64,000 nt of DNA, from assembly GCA_964019155.1 (NCBI GenBank), contig OZ025240.1, forward strand, positions 93,431,198 through 93,495,197, read 5' to 3'. This DNA is from Osedax fenrisi. Taxonomy: Eukaryota > Annelida > Polychaeta > Sabellida > Siboglinidae. Under the pieces are notes generated by a model. That model saw only the letters and a list, made by a program, of their open reading frames with translations. It had not been told where the DNA came from and ran no database searches. The position numbers were made by a program, and so were the translations under genes. This document shows, in pieces, positions 24,137-37,622 of this stretch (position 1 is its first letter; each line of letters opens with the position of its first letter).

Positions 24137-25984
24137 TAAAGTCGAATACAATATCTTTCTTATTTTCATAATTATTTTGTTTGTCATTTCACATATGAAC
24201 TTAGATCAAGTTTTTACTTATAACCAAATACCCGTAGTTTCGATTCAAAACCTTTCTCGTGCTGAAGTTTATATGAAATGTTAATTAAAAAATCATTACG
24301 CTATCAAATGTTAATTATTCACCGCATAGTGAAATATATCAATACATTAAAGATGATAACACATATGTATCACTAGAGTATACTAAATAACAATATTAAA
24401 TGAGCCTATACATAACATATTATAATTTATAATGGTGTCATCCCGTAGTGTACACTTAATATATACGGTTAATATCAAACGAAACTATTAATAATCTTAA
24501 ATCTTACAATATACATTGTTGTACAACTTTTAAGTAATCTTTCTAATTCATAAATAATTCATCCCGATGAAAATATTATCTTTCATATTTATAAATTATT
24601 ATATGATTACCGACCAACAAAAAGATATTTTTGCAGCCGATACTATGATTCACTTATAATATAAAAATCTATTTTGATAAAAATCACGTGGGATTAGAAA
24701 TAAATCCATTTATATTTTATAATATCTGGGAACTTGATATAGCTCCAAATAAAACAACGCTCGTATTATTAAATAGTATAGATATATATCCTAGTATAGT
24801 ATACACTAATATAGTATTCAGTTAGTATCATAATTACCATATGTTATACCCTTTAATATTTAGGTAGGGTATTACATTTTGTATATTTTGATAGTATTTA
24901 TTGTGTAGTTTTTGGTATATACCATATATGCCATATACTATATGGGTATTCTTTTTACGGTTAATTATGTATGAAGGTGTTATATAACTAATTATATTAA
25001 TATAGTTATGCATATAATAGGTTACTTATGATCAGAAAAAGCTACAACGTATACAACTGTTTTAAACCCTGATATTAAAGCCAGTATATTCAACGACGTA
25101 AAATGGGTTCAGAGAGTAAGGGTAGAGTATTCGAAATAGGTAGATTGAGTACATTATTTATTATTTTTGAACACACTTTTATTATCTTGTACCATGTATA
25201 AATACGTTTAGTGTTCATTGAGATATTCATTTGCTATTTTAATACTTTTGTTTTACATATATCCTATGGAATACACTCAATTATGAAAGAGCTCTTTAAA
25301 ACTATTGAACTGTTAAAAATAGTGTATTATTAAAAGTAATTTTAACATGTATCCGTCAATTACGATACTTTTCGTATACTACTTATGTCTAATATTATAT
25401 TTACCTGTCGCAATGTATACATATATATATATATATATTATTTATAATCATTATTTTAGTGTACTCATATTATTTATATGAATATATTTCACTTATCTTG
25501 TCTGCCTAAATAATTAGTACTACAATGACACTATTTTATTAAATATTATATTTTTTTACGTTTGTTATCTTTATGAGTTTTTAATTGTTTTAATTGTTTA
25601 TTTATCTATGTGTTTTAAAATAATATCTTTATGATCATAATAAAATTCTATTCATTTTAAATATATTCGAATAATTATAATTAAAATAGTTATAATAATA
25701 ATCAATTATATATCGTATTTTAATAGATTTTATATATCACATTTCACTATAAATAACCATAACAAAATGTCGAATATGTATTATGTATATTAGCGAAATG
25801 TATACATGCTATATCATGTTAAATATACTTAATAATTAATAACAATGTATTACGATACTAAAAAGAAAATTTAAATAGTCAATTATAAATATAAATTAAA
25901 TTTTAATTATAAATAATAGATCTATAATATTAATTAATTTAATTATTATTTTATTTATATTAATTAAAATAATAATCTACTAAA
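24137..25984. other. AT-rich stretch without recognisable gene
   Basis: No supported gene. Near 25030 a KKLQRIQLF word followed by a stop could be a tiny LINE relic, but it is too short to call. Confidence 0.6.
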
Positions 25985-26715
25985 ATACAAAAATCAATTA
26001 TTGTATCTCTTACTAAAACTCTAGTTAATTCCCTTGTCCTCTCACGTATATATTAATGTTCCTCAATCCTTATCAATCTTCCATTATACTCTATATCTCC
26101 CTTAAATTAAGTTATTCGTTCATCACTCCGTACAAATATAACCTACGTATTCCGAGAGATCATTCAGTAGAGATCATTCCTCTACTTCCTCATACCAAAA
26201 CTTACCTCCATGGTTCACATTTAACAAATGATCTACTTATCGCATATTATCTATTGTTCATTCCTCAATATACTCTTCAAATTGCTCCTCATATATTTCT
26301 GTAATTCTAGAACAAAGAACCTCCCTACCATCAATTAGAAACCATGCATCTCATCTTCTATCTACCCCTATTCTACGTCCCTCATAAATTAATATTCGGG
26401 CACTGAGTTATATTGGTCCTAAGCTATGGAATTCACTCCCGCCCTATATTAGATCCATAAATTGCATAAAACATTCATGAAATATATACAACAATTGCTC
26501 TCAGGTGGGAACCTGAAATACTAATATTATTTGTCATTATTATTTTATGTATTAATTTCCGTACGGCTTATTCTATTTTATTTTATTATTATTAATGGTA
26601 TTTATTGTTTACCTACTTTTATTATTTGTATTCTATATATACAATTTTTAGAAATCATTTATGATTTATTTAAGTATCTAAATAAACATTCAATCAATCA
26701 AACATTCAATCAATC
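25985..26715 (+). pseudogene. L2-like LINE 3' portion with (TCAA)n tail
   Basis: The C-terminal part of an ORF2 with frame breaks: TKTLVNSLVLSRI (thumb, the usual LV..F(V/I)SR-DY motif), VIRSSLR, then IPRDHSVE and PHTKTYLHG in the frame of an 82-codon segment at 26056-26304, then YIGPKLWNSLPPYIRSI at about 26410-26460, the standard GPKLWN-LP ending. An AATAAACATTCAATCAATC tail follows (26680-26718), then a TA run. The endonuclease and RT core are missing. The composition is C-richer on this strand than other LINEs here, pointing to a separate family. Confidence 0.75.
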
Positions 26716-26807
26716 AATATATATATATATATATATGGGATCTACGAAGTAGCAATAACAACATATAAAATTGAAAAATTGTAGTGGCGCCACGATTGTC
26801 TCACGAC

Positions 26808-26809
<2 letters not shown>

Positions 26810-26861
<52 letters not shown>
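26810..26861. repeat. (TA)n microsatellite
   Basis: An uninterrupted TA run of about 52 bp. Another follows at 26955-26991. Between 26760 and 26809 GTGGCGCCACGATTGTCTC is a GC-richer patch of unknown origin. Confidence 0.95.
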
Positions 26862-26863
<2 letters not shown>

Positions 26864-26950
26864 AGTACACTATTGTAAAAATTATTGTAATATATATTCA
26901 ATTAATGTTATCTTTACCATTACGATGTTATGTAATAACATCGAATAATG

Positions 26951-26994
<44 letters not shown>

Positions 26995-26995
<1 letters not shown>

Positions 26996-28635
26996 TGTAC
27001 CGAAGTTGGCTAAACAAATAATTAATGAACCTAGTAATGCATCTATATATTCAACAATGAATGAAAATACTAAATAAGCATTATTTTTATTACCTACGAA
27101 TTTAAATGAAATACAACAATAAATATCAAATACAAAAATAAAATATAGTACTGATTTCAATGAAATTAATATGTTTATTATAAAAAATATAAGTACAGAA
27201 ATGTGTCCTTATTATTACCCATTTATTTAACCGATCTTTATCAGATGGATATTTTCAGAATATATTAAAAAAAATCTAAAATAATACCACTATACAAATC
27301 AGGAGATAGAAGAAAAAAATAGAGAACTATAGACCTATATCGTTACTACCAAAATTATCTAAGATATTAGAAAGATTGATAACAAATCTAATTTTGAATT
27401 TCATAAATAAACAAACACAATATAATTAATGAGTGCCAATATGGTTTCAGAAATAATATTTCAACAGCAGATGCTATTTCTGAAACAATTAGGATTATAA
27501 GTGATCAATTGGAATCATTGCAAACATTTGCAATTATTTCAATCGATCTACGAAAAGCATTCGATACACTAGATCATACCATATTGTTAAATACACTTTT
27601 TATATATGGAATTAGAGGTAAAGATTTTAATTTAATAAAAAGTTATTTATCTGAAAGGTAACAATATATATCCCAAAATGGTCAAAATCAAATTATAATA
27701 ATATTACATGTGGAGTTCCACAAGGATCTGTGCATGGACCACTTTTATTTAGTTTATATATTAATGACTTACAGAAAATTTCAAATAATTTCAAAACTAT
27801 TTTATTCGCAGATGATACTAACTTAATATATTATGATACAACAATTTAAAATCTTAAATATAAAATGCAAACAGATATAAATAAATTATTTAAATGGCTT
27901 AATATAAATAAATTATCTATAAATATCAATAAAACTAATGTCTTACTTTTTAATATAAAAATTAAAAATGAAAATATAAACTTAAATTTATATATTAATA
28001 ATATTAAATTAAAACAAGTAACTGATATACAAATGTTAGGTGTATATATTGACGACAAGCTTAATTGGAAAAAATAAATAAATTTTGTAGCAACAAAACT
28101 TTGTAGAGCAATCGCTATTTTAATTAAAGTAAAACATAAATTCGATATAAAAACATTAATTTTACTATATAATTCTTTTTTTTATTCAAATCTAAATTAT
28201 TGTGTTCATATATGGGGAAATACTTTTGTGTCTAGTTTATTAAAAATAACTATTATAAAAAAACGAGCGTTAAAATGCATATTAGGTACACAGTATAATA
28301 GTTATAATTATAATAAATTGCATTAAACATTCAATATTTTAAAATTTAGTGATATTGTGAAATATAATACAACTCAATTTATGAACAGGGAAAATAATAA
28401 AATGTTGCCTATAAATTTACAGAAATTATATAAAATAAAAACGTATAATAAAAATCTATTTTATAGAATTAAAGTCAGAATGGATCGAACAGCTTTTTGT
28501 TTTACTAATGTTGGACCAAAATTATGGAATAACCTAAAAATACATCTGAAATACAATAATAATCCAAATAAATTTAATAAAAACTATAACAAATATTTAA
28601 TAAGTTTATATAAAGATAATGATATACTTTTATAA
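26995..28635 (+). pseudogene. Degenerate LINE ORF2 (Jockey/CR1-like)
   Basis: Starts in the pre-RT linker just after a (TA)n array. RT motifs in order: IIPLYKSGD-type word near 27285 (shifted), RPISLLPKLSKILERLI near 27330-27385, CQYGFRNNISTADAISE near 27440, ISIDLRKAFDTLDH (block A) near 27540, CGVPQGSVHGPLLFSLYIN (block B) near 27710 and LFADDTNL (block C) near 27805. LGVYIDDKLNWKK follows at about 28040, LNYCVHIWGNTF near 28195, and the last 92 codons (28357-28635) hold VRMDRTAFCFTNVGPKLWNN. Several stops and shifts separate these pieces, so it is inactive. It is the most complete copy of its group in the window. Confidence 0.88.
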
Positions 28636-30029
28636 CAATTTTATTGTATTGACTAATGTTAAATTTTACAAATTAAAAATTTATTATATTATATTTTGTA
28701 TATACATTTACTTTTATTCTACTTTATTATCATTTTCATCTAATTGACTAATGATATATATTTTATATAATTACAAATACATTTTTAAATTACATATTAT
28801 GTACTTTTACTTTTACATTTACTTGTATACAACTATAACTAAAGATATAATTTTAATTATAACATTTTAATATTTGTTTTTAATTACATTTTTTATAATT
28901 AAATAATATTCGTTTTTTTAGATGGCATGCATTATAATATTTATACTGAAAAATATATAATCTATATTTTTTTTATTTAAAAAAAATGTTTCTTTAATTA
29001 TTATTTTATTTATGGTAATATTTGTCTTGATTTATTCTATATATTATATGTTTTCTATATATCTATGATTTATTTTTATTCCATGTATATTATATATTAA
29101 TTTATATAATATCATATATATATATGTAGGATATATTACAGTTATGCAATATGTTACTTACTATTTATTATTATAAGTTATCTAGTATTTTACAATTTAT
29201 ATTTATGTTGTATACATGATGAGAGAGATTACGAGAAATATTATTTAATATTATTTTAAAATTATTGTAGTGTACTATTAATTATTTTCTTTTTTTTAAT
29301 TTCTAATTTAATTTATATAAGTATTATATTTATCATTATAATGTATAATTTATTTATTGTTTGTTTCATCATATATTAGTATATATTAGTATATATGGGT
29401 GTGTTTGGGTACAGGATTGGATATGCTTGAGTCATTGGGTGTAATAGGGATTTATAGTATGCATCGGGGAATAAGTATATCAGCGTTTACACCTCTGGCA
29501 ATGGTGTAATCCCAAATGATATAAGATTTAGAGCACCCTTACCTGAAAGTTGATGTTCTATGCATCCTGGGTATACTTGGTGGCAATGGTATTATCCTTT
29601 GTTGTACTTAATAGCATGCTTATATCTATTCTTTTTTTTATTTTTTTTTAATTTGTGTTTATTTAAAAAAAAATTCTGTTTATTTCATTTATATTTAAAT
29701 AGTATTATAGATTGATTGTTTGTAATATTGTATATTATAATCTATACAATTTATATAATATACTTTTAATACAATATTATATTTTTATATATTTTTATAT
29801 ACATATATTTTATTTATATATTATCGTTTACTAATATACTTCTCGTAATCTCGTAAATAGGTGAATTACCAGACAAGCTTTTGCTTTTTAAGCCAACTCT
29901 GAGTATTATTATTTAATGAACCTATCCAAACTCTAAATGAATTTATTCAACCTATATATAAACTTAATAAATATATATATAAATATATATATATATATAA
30001 ATATATATATATAAATATATATATATATA

Positions 30030-30063
<34 letters not shown>

Positions 30064-30369
30064 CATACTAATAATCACATAAATACAGATATCATTTTTG
30101 ATAATTTAAAAAATAAATGGATGTTGCAATTTGGAACAATGAATAAAAAATTACACAGTTAATTTAAATTTATAATATTTGTAGTATATACATTAAATAC
30201 ATAAATACATATATGCTATATATTTATATATATAATTTGAAAAAAAAATGGATATGTAACCCATATATTTTTATATTTATTGATAATTCAACAATTAAAG
30301 CGTTAAATATAGAAGAAACTTATATATATATCTTCGCATCAACATAGGCACTTTGGAAAATATAAATAA
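28636..30369. other. AT-rich stretch with a GC-richer block
   Basis: Mostly AT-rich. At 29392-29620 a block with GGGTGTGTTTGGGTACAGG, ACACCTCTGGCAATGGTGTA and GGTGGCAATGGTATTATCC stands out; it may be the 3' untranslated region of the upstream LINE or a separate repeat. At 29880-29905 the word TTTTAAGCCAACTCTGAGTAT is the complement of one at 8998-9018. Nested (TATAAATA)-type repeats fill 29960-30065. Confidence 0.5.
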
Positions 30370-31450
30370 TTCAATTAATGATAACCTCACATCGAAACTT
30401 TTGGCAATCTCTTTCAGATACTTCACTCGGTGTATTCTACGTATCTAGTAGTTTCAGTGGGATAGCTATCACTCGTCATTTTTCCGGCAATACCGGTGCT
30501 GCGGCTAAACAGGATTTCATCCATTAGTAGGAATGATGACACTATTATTCAAACTTATTCAAGCGTTATACTAAAATGGTCTACATCTCGATTATACGAT
30601 GAATACACGTTTATTGATTGTTTATAAATAAATATCATTCAATATATTTATTTAATTCTGTCGATGGTAAGGGTTTATAATTAGGCACGTATAGTCTTTT
30701 TATCAATAATTGGATAACTTCTCCTATAAAGATTTTTTCTGGTCGTGATTTTGTAGATATGGTAAAGCTTAAGAATAGTCTACTGTATACACATTACAGA
30801 TGTAAACGTATGTTTCCAAATTTAAATACAAACTGTTTAAGGCGAGGGTGTAATTATAAATATGACTGCCTAAATCATATTATGCAGACATGTAGATTTA
30901 ATTATAATCACATTATTCACAGGCATAATTATGTTAACGATCTTTTAATCACTATACTGAATAAGTAAAAATTTAAAACTATACTGGAACCACACATACG
31001 AACACAACTTGGCTTACGCAAACCTGACTTACTGGCTTACCGAAATGACATTGTTTATATTATAGATACGCAAATTTCAACCGATACAATAGATACTGAT
31101 AATAATTACCAACACAAAACTGACTATTATAACAAACCTGAAATACTCTCCTACGCTAAACAACTTAATGATACAAAGCAGGATAAATTAAGTACCTCTT
31201 GTTGGAATTGGCGTGGCATACCCTTATCCCTAACGTTTAAAGACCTATATTCGTTAGGCCTGAGGAAGCATGATATTACGCTACTCAGTATTCGTGTTAT
31301 GACAGGCAGTCTAAATATTTATCGCAAATACTGCTGCAATAGGTTATTGTAAAATCCCTAATTATCTGGCCTCTCCCTTGTCTACTTCGTTATATTTTAT
31401 TAATATGTTTTATGGGAATACATTGGATAATTGGCTCTGGTTATTAACCA
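30370..31450 (+). pseudogene. R2-like LINE, 3' part of ORF (CCHC motif and restriction-like endonuclease)
   Basis: Near 30400-30530 SLSDTSLGVFYVSSS fits the R2 thumb word D-LGFF-A..GG. From about 30690 WITSPIKIFSGRDFV leads to KLKNSLLYTHYR, then a CCHC motif C-x4-C-x8-H-x4-C ending CLNHIMQTC (about 30838-30890). After a TAA at 30966, LGLRKPDLLAYRNDIVYIID (from about 31012) is the PD-D core of the R2 endonuclease, followed by SYAKQL and FKDLYSLGLRKHDITLLSI. The 5' two thirds, including the catalytic RT core, are absent. R2 elements normally sit in 28S rDNA; no rDNA flanks this copy. It is a different lineage from the 38.9 kb element. Confidence 0.8.
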
Positions 31451-31477
31451 ACCATTGTCTATATATAAATATATATA

Positions 31478-31523
<46 letters not shown>

Positions 31524-31633
31524 AATGAATGAATGAAATCATTTATATATAAAGTTTGTATAATAAATCAGTTTGTCTATAGACAAAGTCTAAGGATGAT
31601 CAGTGAAAGAAATACGTTGTATCGATTCGATAG

Positions 31634-31723
31634 CTCCTGACAGTGCAGTGCCATATATCATCATTTTAATTCGGATAAAAATAAAACATAATAAATTATT
31701 ATTCAATTTTATTTTTAAAATAA
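31634..31723. repeat. 90-bp direct repeat, left copy
   Basis: From CTCCTGACAGTGCAG to TTTTTAAAATAA. Identical by eye, base for base, to 33691-33780. The two copies bracket a nested insertion and look like a target-site duplication or a duplication formed with the insertion. Confidence 0.93.
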
Positions 31724-31815
31724 CGCAAACCTGACTTACCGGCATACCGAAATGATATTGTTTATACTATATACACCCAGATTTCAACCGATATATTAGA
31801 TACTGATACTAATCA
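31724..31815 (+). pseudogene. R2-like endonuclease fragment, left half
   Basis: CGCAAACCTGACTTACC to GATACTGATACTAAT matches 31017-31112 of the R2-like relic, the part coding for the KPD and IID-type residues. It is cut by the LINE and resumes at about 33643. Confidence 0.8.
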
Positions 31816-33643
31816 GGGATTTGTCCGGATATTTGGAAAATATCACATATTATTCCAATATTCAAAAAAGGTGACGCTACTAAACCAGCAAATTATCGGC
31901 CCATTAGCATTCTACCTAGCACGCTCATTCTTTTTGAAAAAATTCTTTCTAATATTTTAACTTTCTATTTACGTTCAAATAATTATATTACTAAATGTCA
32001 ATACGGATTTTTAGCTGGAAAGTCAACTGAATTGCAACTAATATCTTTTTATAAAAAAATTTATGAAGCAAGAGATACATTCCTAATATCGGATATTGCA
32101 TATATTGATTTAGCTAAGGCTTTTGACAAAGTATCACATTCTAAACTTTTGCATAAATTATCTTATTATGGCGTTAGTGGTAATCTTTATAAATGGTTAA
32201 AATCTTATTTACTCGATAGAAAACAACGTGTTAAAATTAATGATAGTTTCTCTAACTTCTCACCAGTTATATCTGGTGTTCCTCAAGGGTCCGTTATAGG
32301 TCCGTTGTTATTCTTAATTTATATTAATGATTTACCAAATATTATAAAACCACCCATATATGCCTCTCTATTTGCAGATGATGCTAAGCTTTTATATTCT
32401 TTTAAGCCAACAGAAAGTTGTTTACCTTTACAATGTGCTCTTGATGAACTTAGTGATTGGATGAAGATATGGGAACTAGAAATTGCTCCTACTAAATGTG
32501 TTGTCATGCGAATTGGTAATAAAAACCCTGTTCATTAATATTTCATTAATGATTTTGAACTGCCTATACACACCTCATTCAAGGATTTAGGCATAACATT
32601 TAATGATAATATGAGTTTTAATACTCATATTAATACTATATGTACTAAAGCACACTTAATTATTAATAGATTATTTAGATGTTTCATCACCAATGATTAT
32701 ATATATTTGCTTAAAGCCTATATATCATACGTTCGCCCTATTGTGGAATCGGATTCATCTGTCTGGAATCCAGACAATTTCATATGCAATTCTAACAATA
32801 TAGAAAATATTCAAATCTATTTCACTAAAATACTTTTTTATAGATGTAACCTTACTAAACGGTCTTATGAAGATAGAATTATTTTTCTCAATATTAAAAC
32901 TTTATTTCATCGCAGGTTATTAGCTGATCTTACCCTGACATATAAGATACTGAACGGACTTGTCGATGTGGATGCAACTGATATATTTGATCTATATAGC
33001 AACAATTGCAGAGGGCCTAAAGTGAAGATACGAAAGAAAAAGTGTAGAACAAACGCCCATCTGAATTATTTTGGAAATAGAGTTTGCTCTTCCTGGAACG
33101 CGTTACCCTTTACAATTACATCTTGTAAAACCGTAACACTTTTCCGTGAAAAATTAATTCACACCAAATGTATCAATCATGTTATTGTTATTCCGTATTA
33201 ATTGTACCAATATATAGTATCTGATATTATGCTTGCTGTCAGCAGTTTACGGTAGCTTAACGCCAGGAGACGTCAACCAAATTACTTACTAGGGACTCAT
33301 CCACCCTTGGGAATTGATCCATCCCATATGGGCCTTGCCAACCCGAGACCTTCAGTTTTGTTACCTCTCCTGTTTGATAACTTGCACTGCCAGATACTAT
33401 ATATTGATTCAACGGCTCGTATAATCCAATGTTTTATTTTTATTTTACTTCTCAGTTTATGTCTTGTTTTTTGTATCGTGTCGTTTTGTATTACTATTAT
33501 CACATTTATATATTTTGTTTATATGTTATATAATTATATGTTTATATATAATTATAACTTAAGTTTAAAAGAAATTTCTTTATATAGGTATACCTATAAC
33601 CAGTAATGCAATAAACTTTTAATCTATCTATCTATCTATCTAA
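31816..33643 (+). pseudogene. CR1-like LINE, 5'-truncated, near-intact RT
   Basis: An ORF2 frame without ATG opens at GGG (31816) in the region before the RT: DIWKISHIIPIFKKGD, NYRPISILPSTLILFEKIL, CQYGFLAGKSTELQL, then YIDLAKAFDKVSH (block A), SGVPQGSVIGPLLFLIYIND (block B) and SLFADDAKLL (block C). One TAA at 32536-32538 interrupts it; the same frame goes on to a stop at 33199 through VRPIVESDSSVWNP, TYKILNGLVDVD and NRVCSSWNALP. The 3' untranslated part has a GC-rich patch (33240-33400) and a (TCTA)n tail at about 33622-33642. Close to the 50-53 kb LINE in plan. The endonuclease is absent, so the copy cannot move itself. Confidence 0.88.
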
Positions 33644-33690
33644 TTACTGACAAAAAACTATAATAAACCTGAAATACTCTCCTACGCTAC
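33644..33690 (+). pseudogene. R2-like endonuclease fragment, right half
   Basis: ACTATAATAAACCTGAAATA and CTCTCCTACGCT match 31124-31160 of the R2-like relic. With 31724-31815 this makes up one interrupted piece. Confidence 0.75.
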
Positions 33691-33780
33691 CTCCTGACAG
33701 TGCAGTGCCATATATCATCATTTTAATTCGGATAAAAATAAAACATAATAAATTATTATTCAATTTTATTTTTAAAATAA
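33691..33780. repeat. 90-bp direct repeat, right copy
   Basis: Identical by eye to 31634-31723. Directly followed by an AAAATAAAATAAATG stretch. Confidence 0.93.
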
Positions 33781-35033
33781 AAATAAAATAAATGACACTG
33801 AAGAAAAAAGTAAGGGTACCCCTATAAGAAAATATATAATTAAGAAAAAATACATTTTTTATAAAAGATTAGAATTAATTAAAAGAACAGTATATATTTA
33901 CTAAACTTAATTAGCAACACTTATTAATCATTAATTATGTATCGAATCATGGAAGAATAGAAGTTGTGATAAATGATAGGTAGATATGGAGACTTTGCAT
34001 ACCCGTAGCCGCACAGTTGATGGGATGTCCCATCATGTATTGCAATACAAAATCAGTCAATCTAAAGTGATACTTCCAATGGCGCCACATTCCACAAAAT
34101 AAAAACAGACAGGTCAATTAATGGAGCCATAATCAATCCAGTGCCATGCAACTACAGTATATTTAAATATACTGTGACAATTGTCACATTCAAAACATTT
34201 CATGTATTCATATTCATATGTAAGATAATATGTATGTAATGATTGTATAATAAATTGCAAAAGAAAAATAGAAAATAATAAAAATAATGATTACAAATGA
34301 AAAATATAAATAAACAATATTTGATATGTACATTTTATAAAATAGTAATAATTTTTTAATTAATAAAATAATTATAATACTGCTTTTAAATAATTTTATA
34401 TTTTAATACTGTTTATAATACTTTTTTTTTTTGAATTATAAAATATATATTAAAATAATAATATATTATAATAATAATATATTATATTATAATACTGTTT
34501 TATTAATTTTTATTATAATACTGTTTTTATTAAATATATATATTTTTAAAAAATGTTTAAATATATTTATCTAAAAATAATTTAAGGGCGTTTTTCAATA
34601 TATTTATATTGTTTATAAAATTATTTTTTAAAATATTACCAAACATTATATTATTATACAGTTTTGGAACTCTACAAATATAGTATTTTGAAATTGGGTT
34701 GTTCTAATGAAAGGTAAAATAAATTTTCAAAATATCATAATAAACTATATTCCATGTGAAATATAGACCCCCACTATGAGCATTAGTTAAATCTGGTCGG
34801 GATGCCTTAAATCCTCGACAATTGTAGCAATATTATTAACTTTCATACCAATTGGTTTAAATCAATATTATTTATTTAGTCAACATAAATATATAATATA
34901 TTGACATCTAGATTAAATAAAGAAGGACATATTTTATTAAAAACATTATTAATATAATATGGTCATAACAAGCAGATGCTATTATAATAAAACTATAATG
35001 CACTTTCATCTTTTTAATTTCATATAATTACAT
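33781..35033. other. AT-rich stretch with a GC-richer patch and palindromes
   Basis: No coding region. The patch 33950-34190 has GATGGGA-TG-TCCCATC and two overlapping perfect palindromes at 34154-34175 and 34174-34187. A second less AT-rich patch lies at 34755-34830. Confidence 0.6.
34154..34187. repeat. Two overlapping perfect palindromes
   Basis: A 22-bp palindrome beginning ACAGTATATTT runs into the 14-bp palindrome GTGACAATTGTCAC, sharing GT. Both are exact. Confidence 0.95.
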
Positions 35034-35441
35034 GGGGGAAAGTAACCGAATACGGACGCTCTCGGTATCTCAAAAACCATAAATCCTACAAAAAAATATA
35101 TTATTGAATACAAATTCATAATTATATAAATAGTCTTAATATGTATTTTTAAAATTTTTAATTATTTAAATATAGCTGATATATCAAATAAACTCATTTT
35201 TTTTATTACGTTTTTAAATTTATGAAAAAAAATGTCTACTTAAAACCTTAGTTATTCTCCGTAATTCTCAAAAATACACAAATGTATTGATATACAATAT
35301 AACAATATATTATTAAAAACTAAAGCATTCTAAAAATGATATTTATAATTTCTATATTTGTTATCAAATATTAATTAAGTTATAAGCACGTATCTAGATG
35401 TCAGATACGTCAATAATATGGACACTATATAGAGTGTAGAA

Positions 35442-35485
<44 letters not shown>

Positions 35486-36495
35486 TTAATACGGCAACAT
35501 ATAACCAATCAGCGCACAGCGTATACAAGCTTCATATATGGACTATTCTGTTTTTAATAAAAATCTCGTGTGTTATAATATCAATACCACCAATAAAGCT
35601 AAATCTACATTTTTAATTATTTAGATACTTAAATTGTATTATTAATTAAATTAATAATAAAAATAAATAAATTATTAACTAATTAAATTAAAATAAATTA
35701 TTCATAAAGTTAATTATAAATAATACAATTGTAATTTATCTGATTGGTTCATCAATAATATATAGTTTATATAGTGTTATATAAGGTGTCCATATTATAA
35801 CACAGGGTATGGACCATCGATATAAAGAAAGTGAATACGCAATCGAATGTAGTGTATGGAATTTTGCGATAGAGGCGCTGCAGTCGCAGCCTACTACCTG
35901 GCCAACTACTTTTTATTTAAAATTAATATTTATTTATACATATATATATATATATTGATAATTGCTACCAATTTTAATGAACTATCTATACTAACAATAA
36001 AATTATATATTTAAAATACATCATATCAACATTCCTCGTAATTTTATGTGTATTTAAATTGAAGATATCATACTATTTTATTGATATTTATAATCTAAAT
36101 CTATTGATATAGATAGAATTAACTTTAATATATTTCGATGAAAAGCCTACTATTTTAATATTTGACATATATAATATGACTAATATCCAATCATAATCAC
36201 TGATGACATTTTGTTAATTTATAGATAAAAGTTCCATTCGCGTTTCTATCTTTTACATGCATTTCGTGCGTAAATTGCTCATATACTTTTCTTTATATCG
36301 ATAATTCGGACACAGGTACCGAATACGAACACCCTCGTTATCTATGGAATTTAAATATTAATTAAAATGTTAAAATCACAATTATATCTATAATCATATA
36401 ATATTAATATATTGTAATTTTTGAATAACACTATTGAGTCATCAAATATTAAGACCATTTATTGTTAAAATGTCAGTATTAGGTTACTTTCCCCT
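35034..36495. mobile_element. Non-autonomous TIR element, family A (1.46 kb)
   Basis: The left end reads GGGGGAAAGTAACCGAATAC; the complement of the right end reads GGGGAAAGTAACCTAATAC. A subterminal CTCTCGGTATCTCA follows the left TIR at about 35059, and a degenerate copy with CGAATACGAACACCCTCG lies at 36320. The 45.2-46.2 kb element shares the GGGGAAAGT start and the CTCTCG-TATCTCA word. No transposase frame is visible inside; it holds a palindromic (TA)n at 35444-35482 flanked by AGACAT / ATGTCT, and a GC-richer patch at 35865-35925. The target duplication is unclear for this copy. Confidence 0.7.
35444..35482. repeat. (TA)n microsatellite inside TIR element
   Basis: A TA run of about 39 bp with the inverted flanks AAGACAT and ATGTCTT. 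Confidence 0.95.
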
Positions 36496-36942
36496 ACGTT
36501 ATATATATATATATATATATATATATGTCTAAACATTGCGTAAAGTAAATTAAGAAACGCAACGCATTTATTTAATATAGTTAAATCCTAATGCAAGAAT
36601 GTGAGAAATTAATATTATTAAAAACGTGGAGCTAATTATATTGTAGAATAAAGTCGATCAGAAAAGTGTTGCAATTAAATTCATTTGAGTTTATAGCGGT
36701 AATAAAATATTGATATACTCTCTAAATATATAGTCACTAGAAAATAAATGACTATTATGAATTGATTGATAGACAAATAAAACAAATTACGAAATAATTT
36801 AAATAATGATAACACATGATAAAATTAGTGAATTTACATCTTATAAGAAGTTCTAAATACATATTTTCTACCAATATTTTACAGTTTGATTGATAATATA
36901 TACAAAAGATAATCATGTAGTTATTACTAATTATATTATAAA

Positions 36943-36981
<39 letters not shown>

Positions 36982-37580
36982 ACATCATAAATAAAGATGA
37001 TTAGAATGATGATAATTATTAACCCAGACCTTAACAATATATTATATTATATTGATCTACTCAAAGGAATGGACTATCCAAATAGCAACATATAACTATA
37101 TATTAGGCTCATACAAATGTAGAAATGTTCTTCCGAATAGACATGCATGTATACATTGTACACCATTATAATGGAAAATAATCACACCTAAGGGAGAAGT
37201 TTCTCGAGTATTAAACGTATAAATAATTTTCTATAACATTATCTGTTACAATACATACATTCAAGTATGGAAAGATTATCTTTATAATCAAAATTACTTA
37301 ATGAAATTCGTAGTGAACGCACAATACTCATTTTGTATAGGACATCGAAAACAATAACTATATCATTGTATTTAGTATTCGTTAACTTATAACTTAATTT
37401 ATAAAATATTATATTGAAATGATTTTAATGGGTCACCTTAATACCTATTTCACCCATAGCGTGAATGAGACCCCATTCTATCCTATTGTACGACGTACAA
37501 TGTACGTATCTTAAAGGTGACATTCTCATATGACACATGTAAATGTATACGAAAAACCTACATTTACTTCAAGTGTTAAT

Positions 37581-37622
<42 letters not shown>

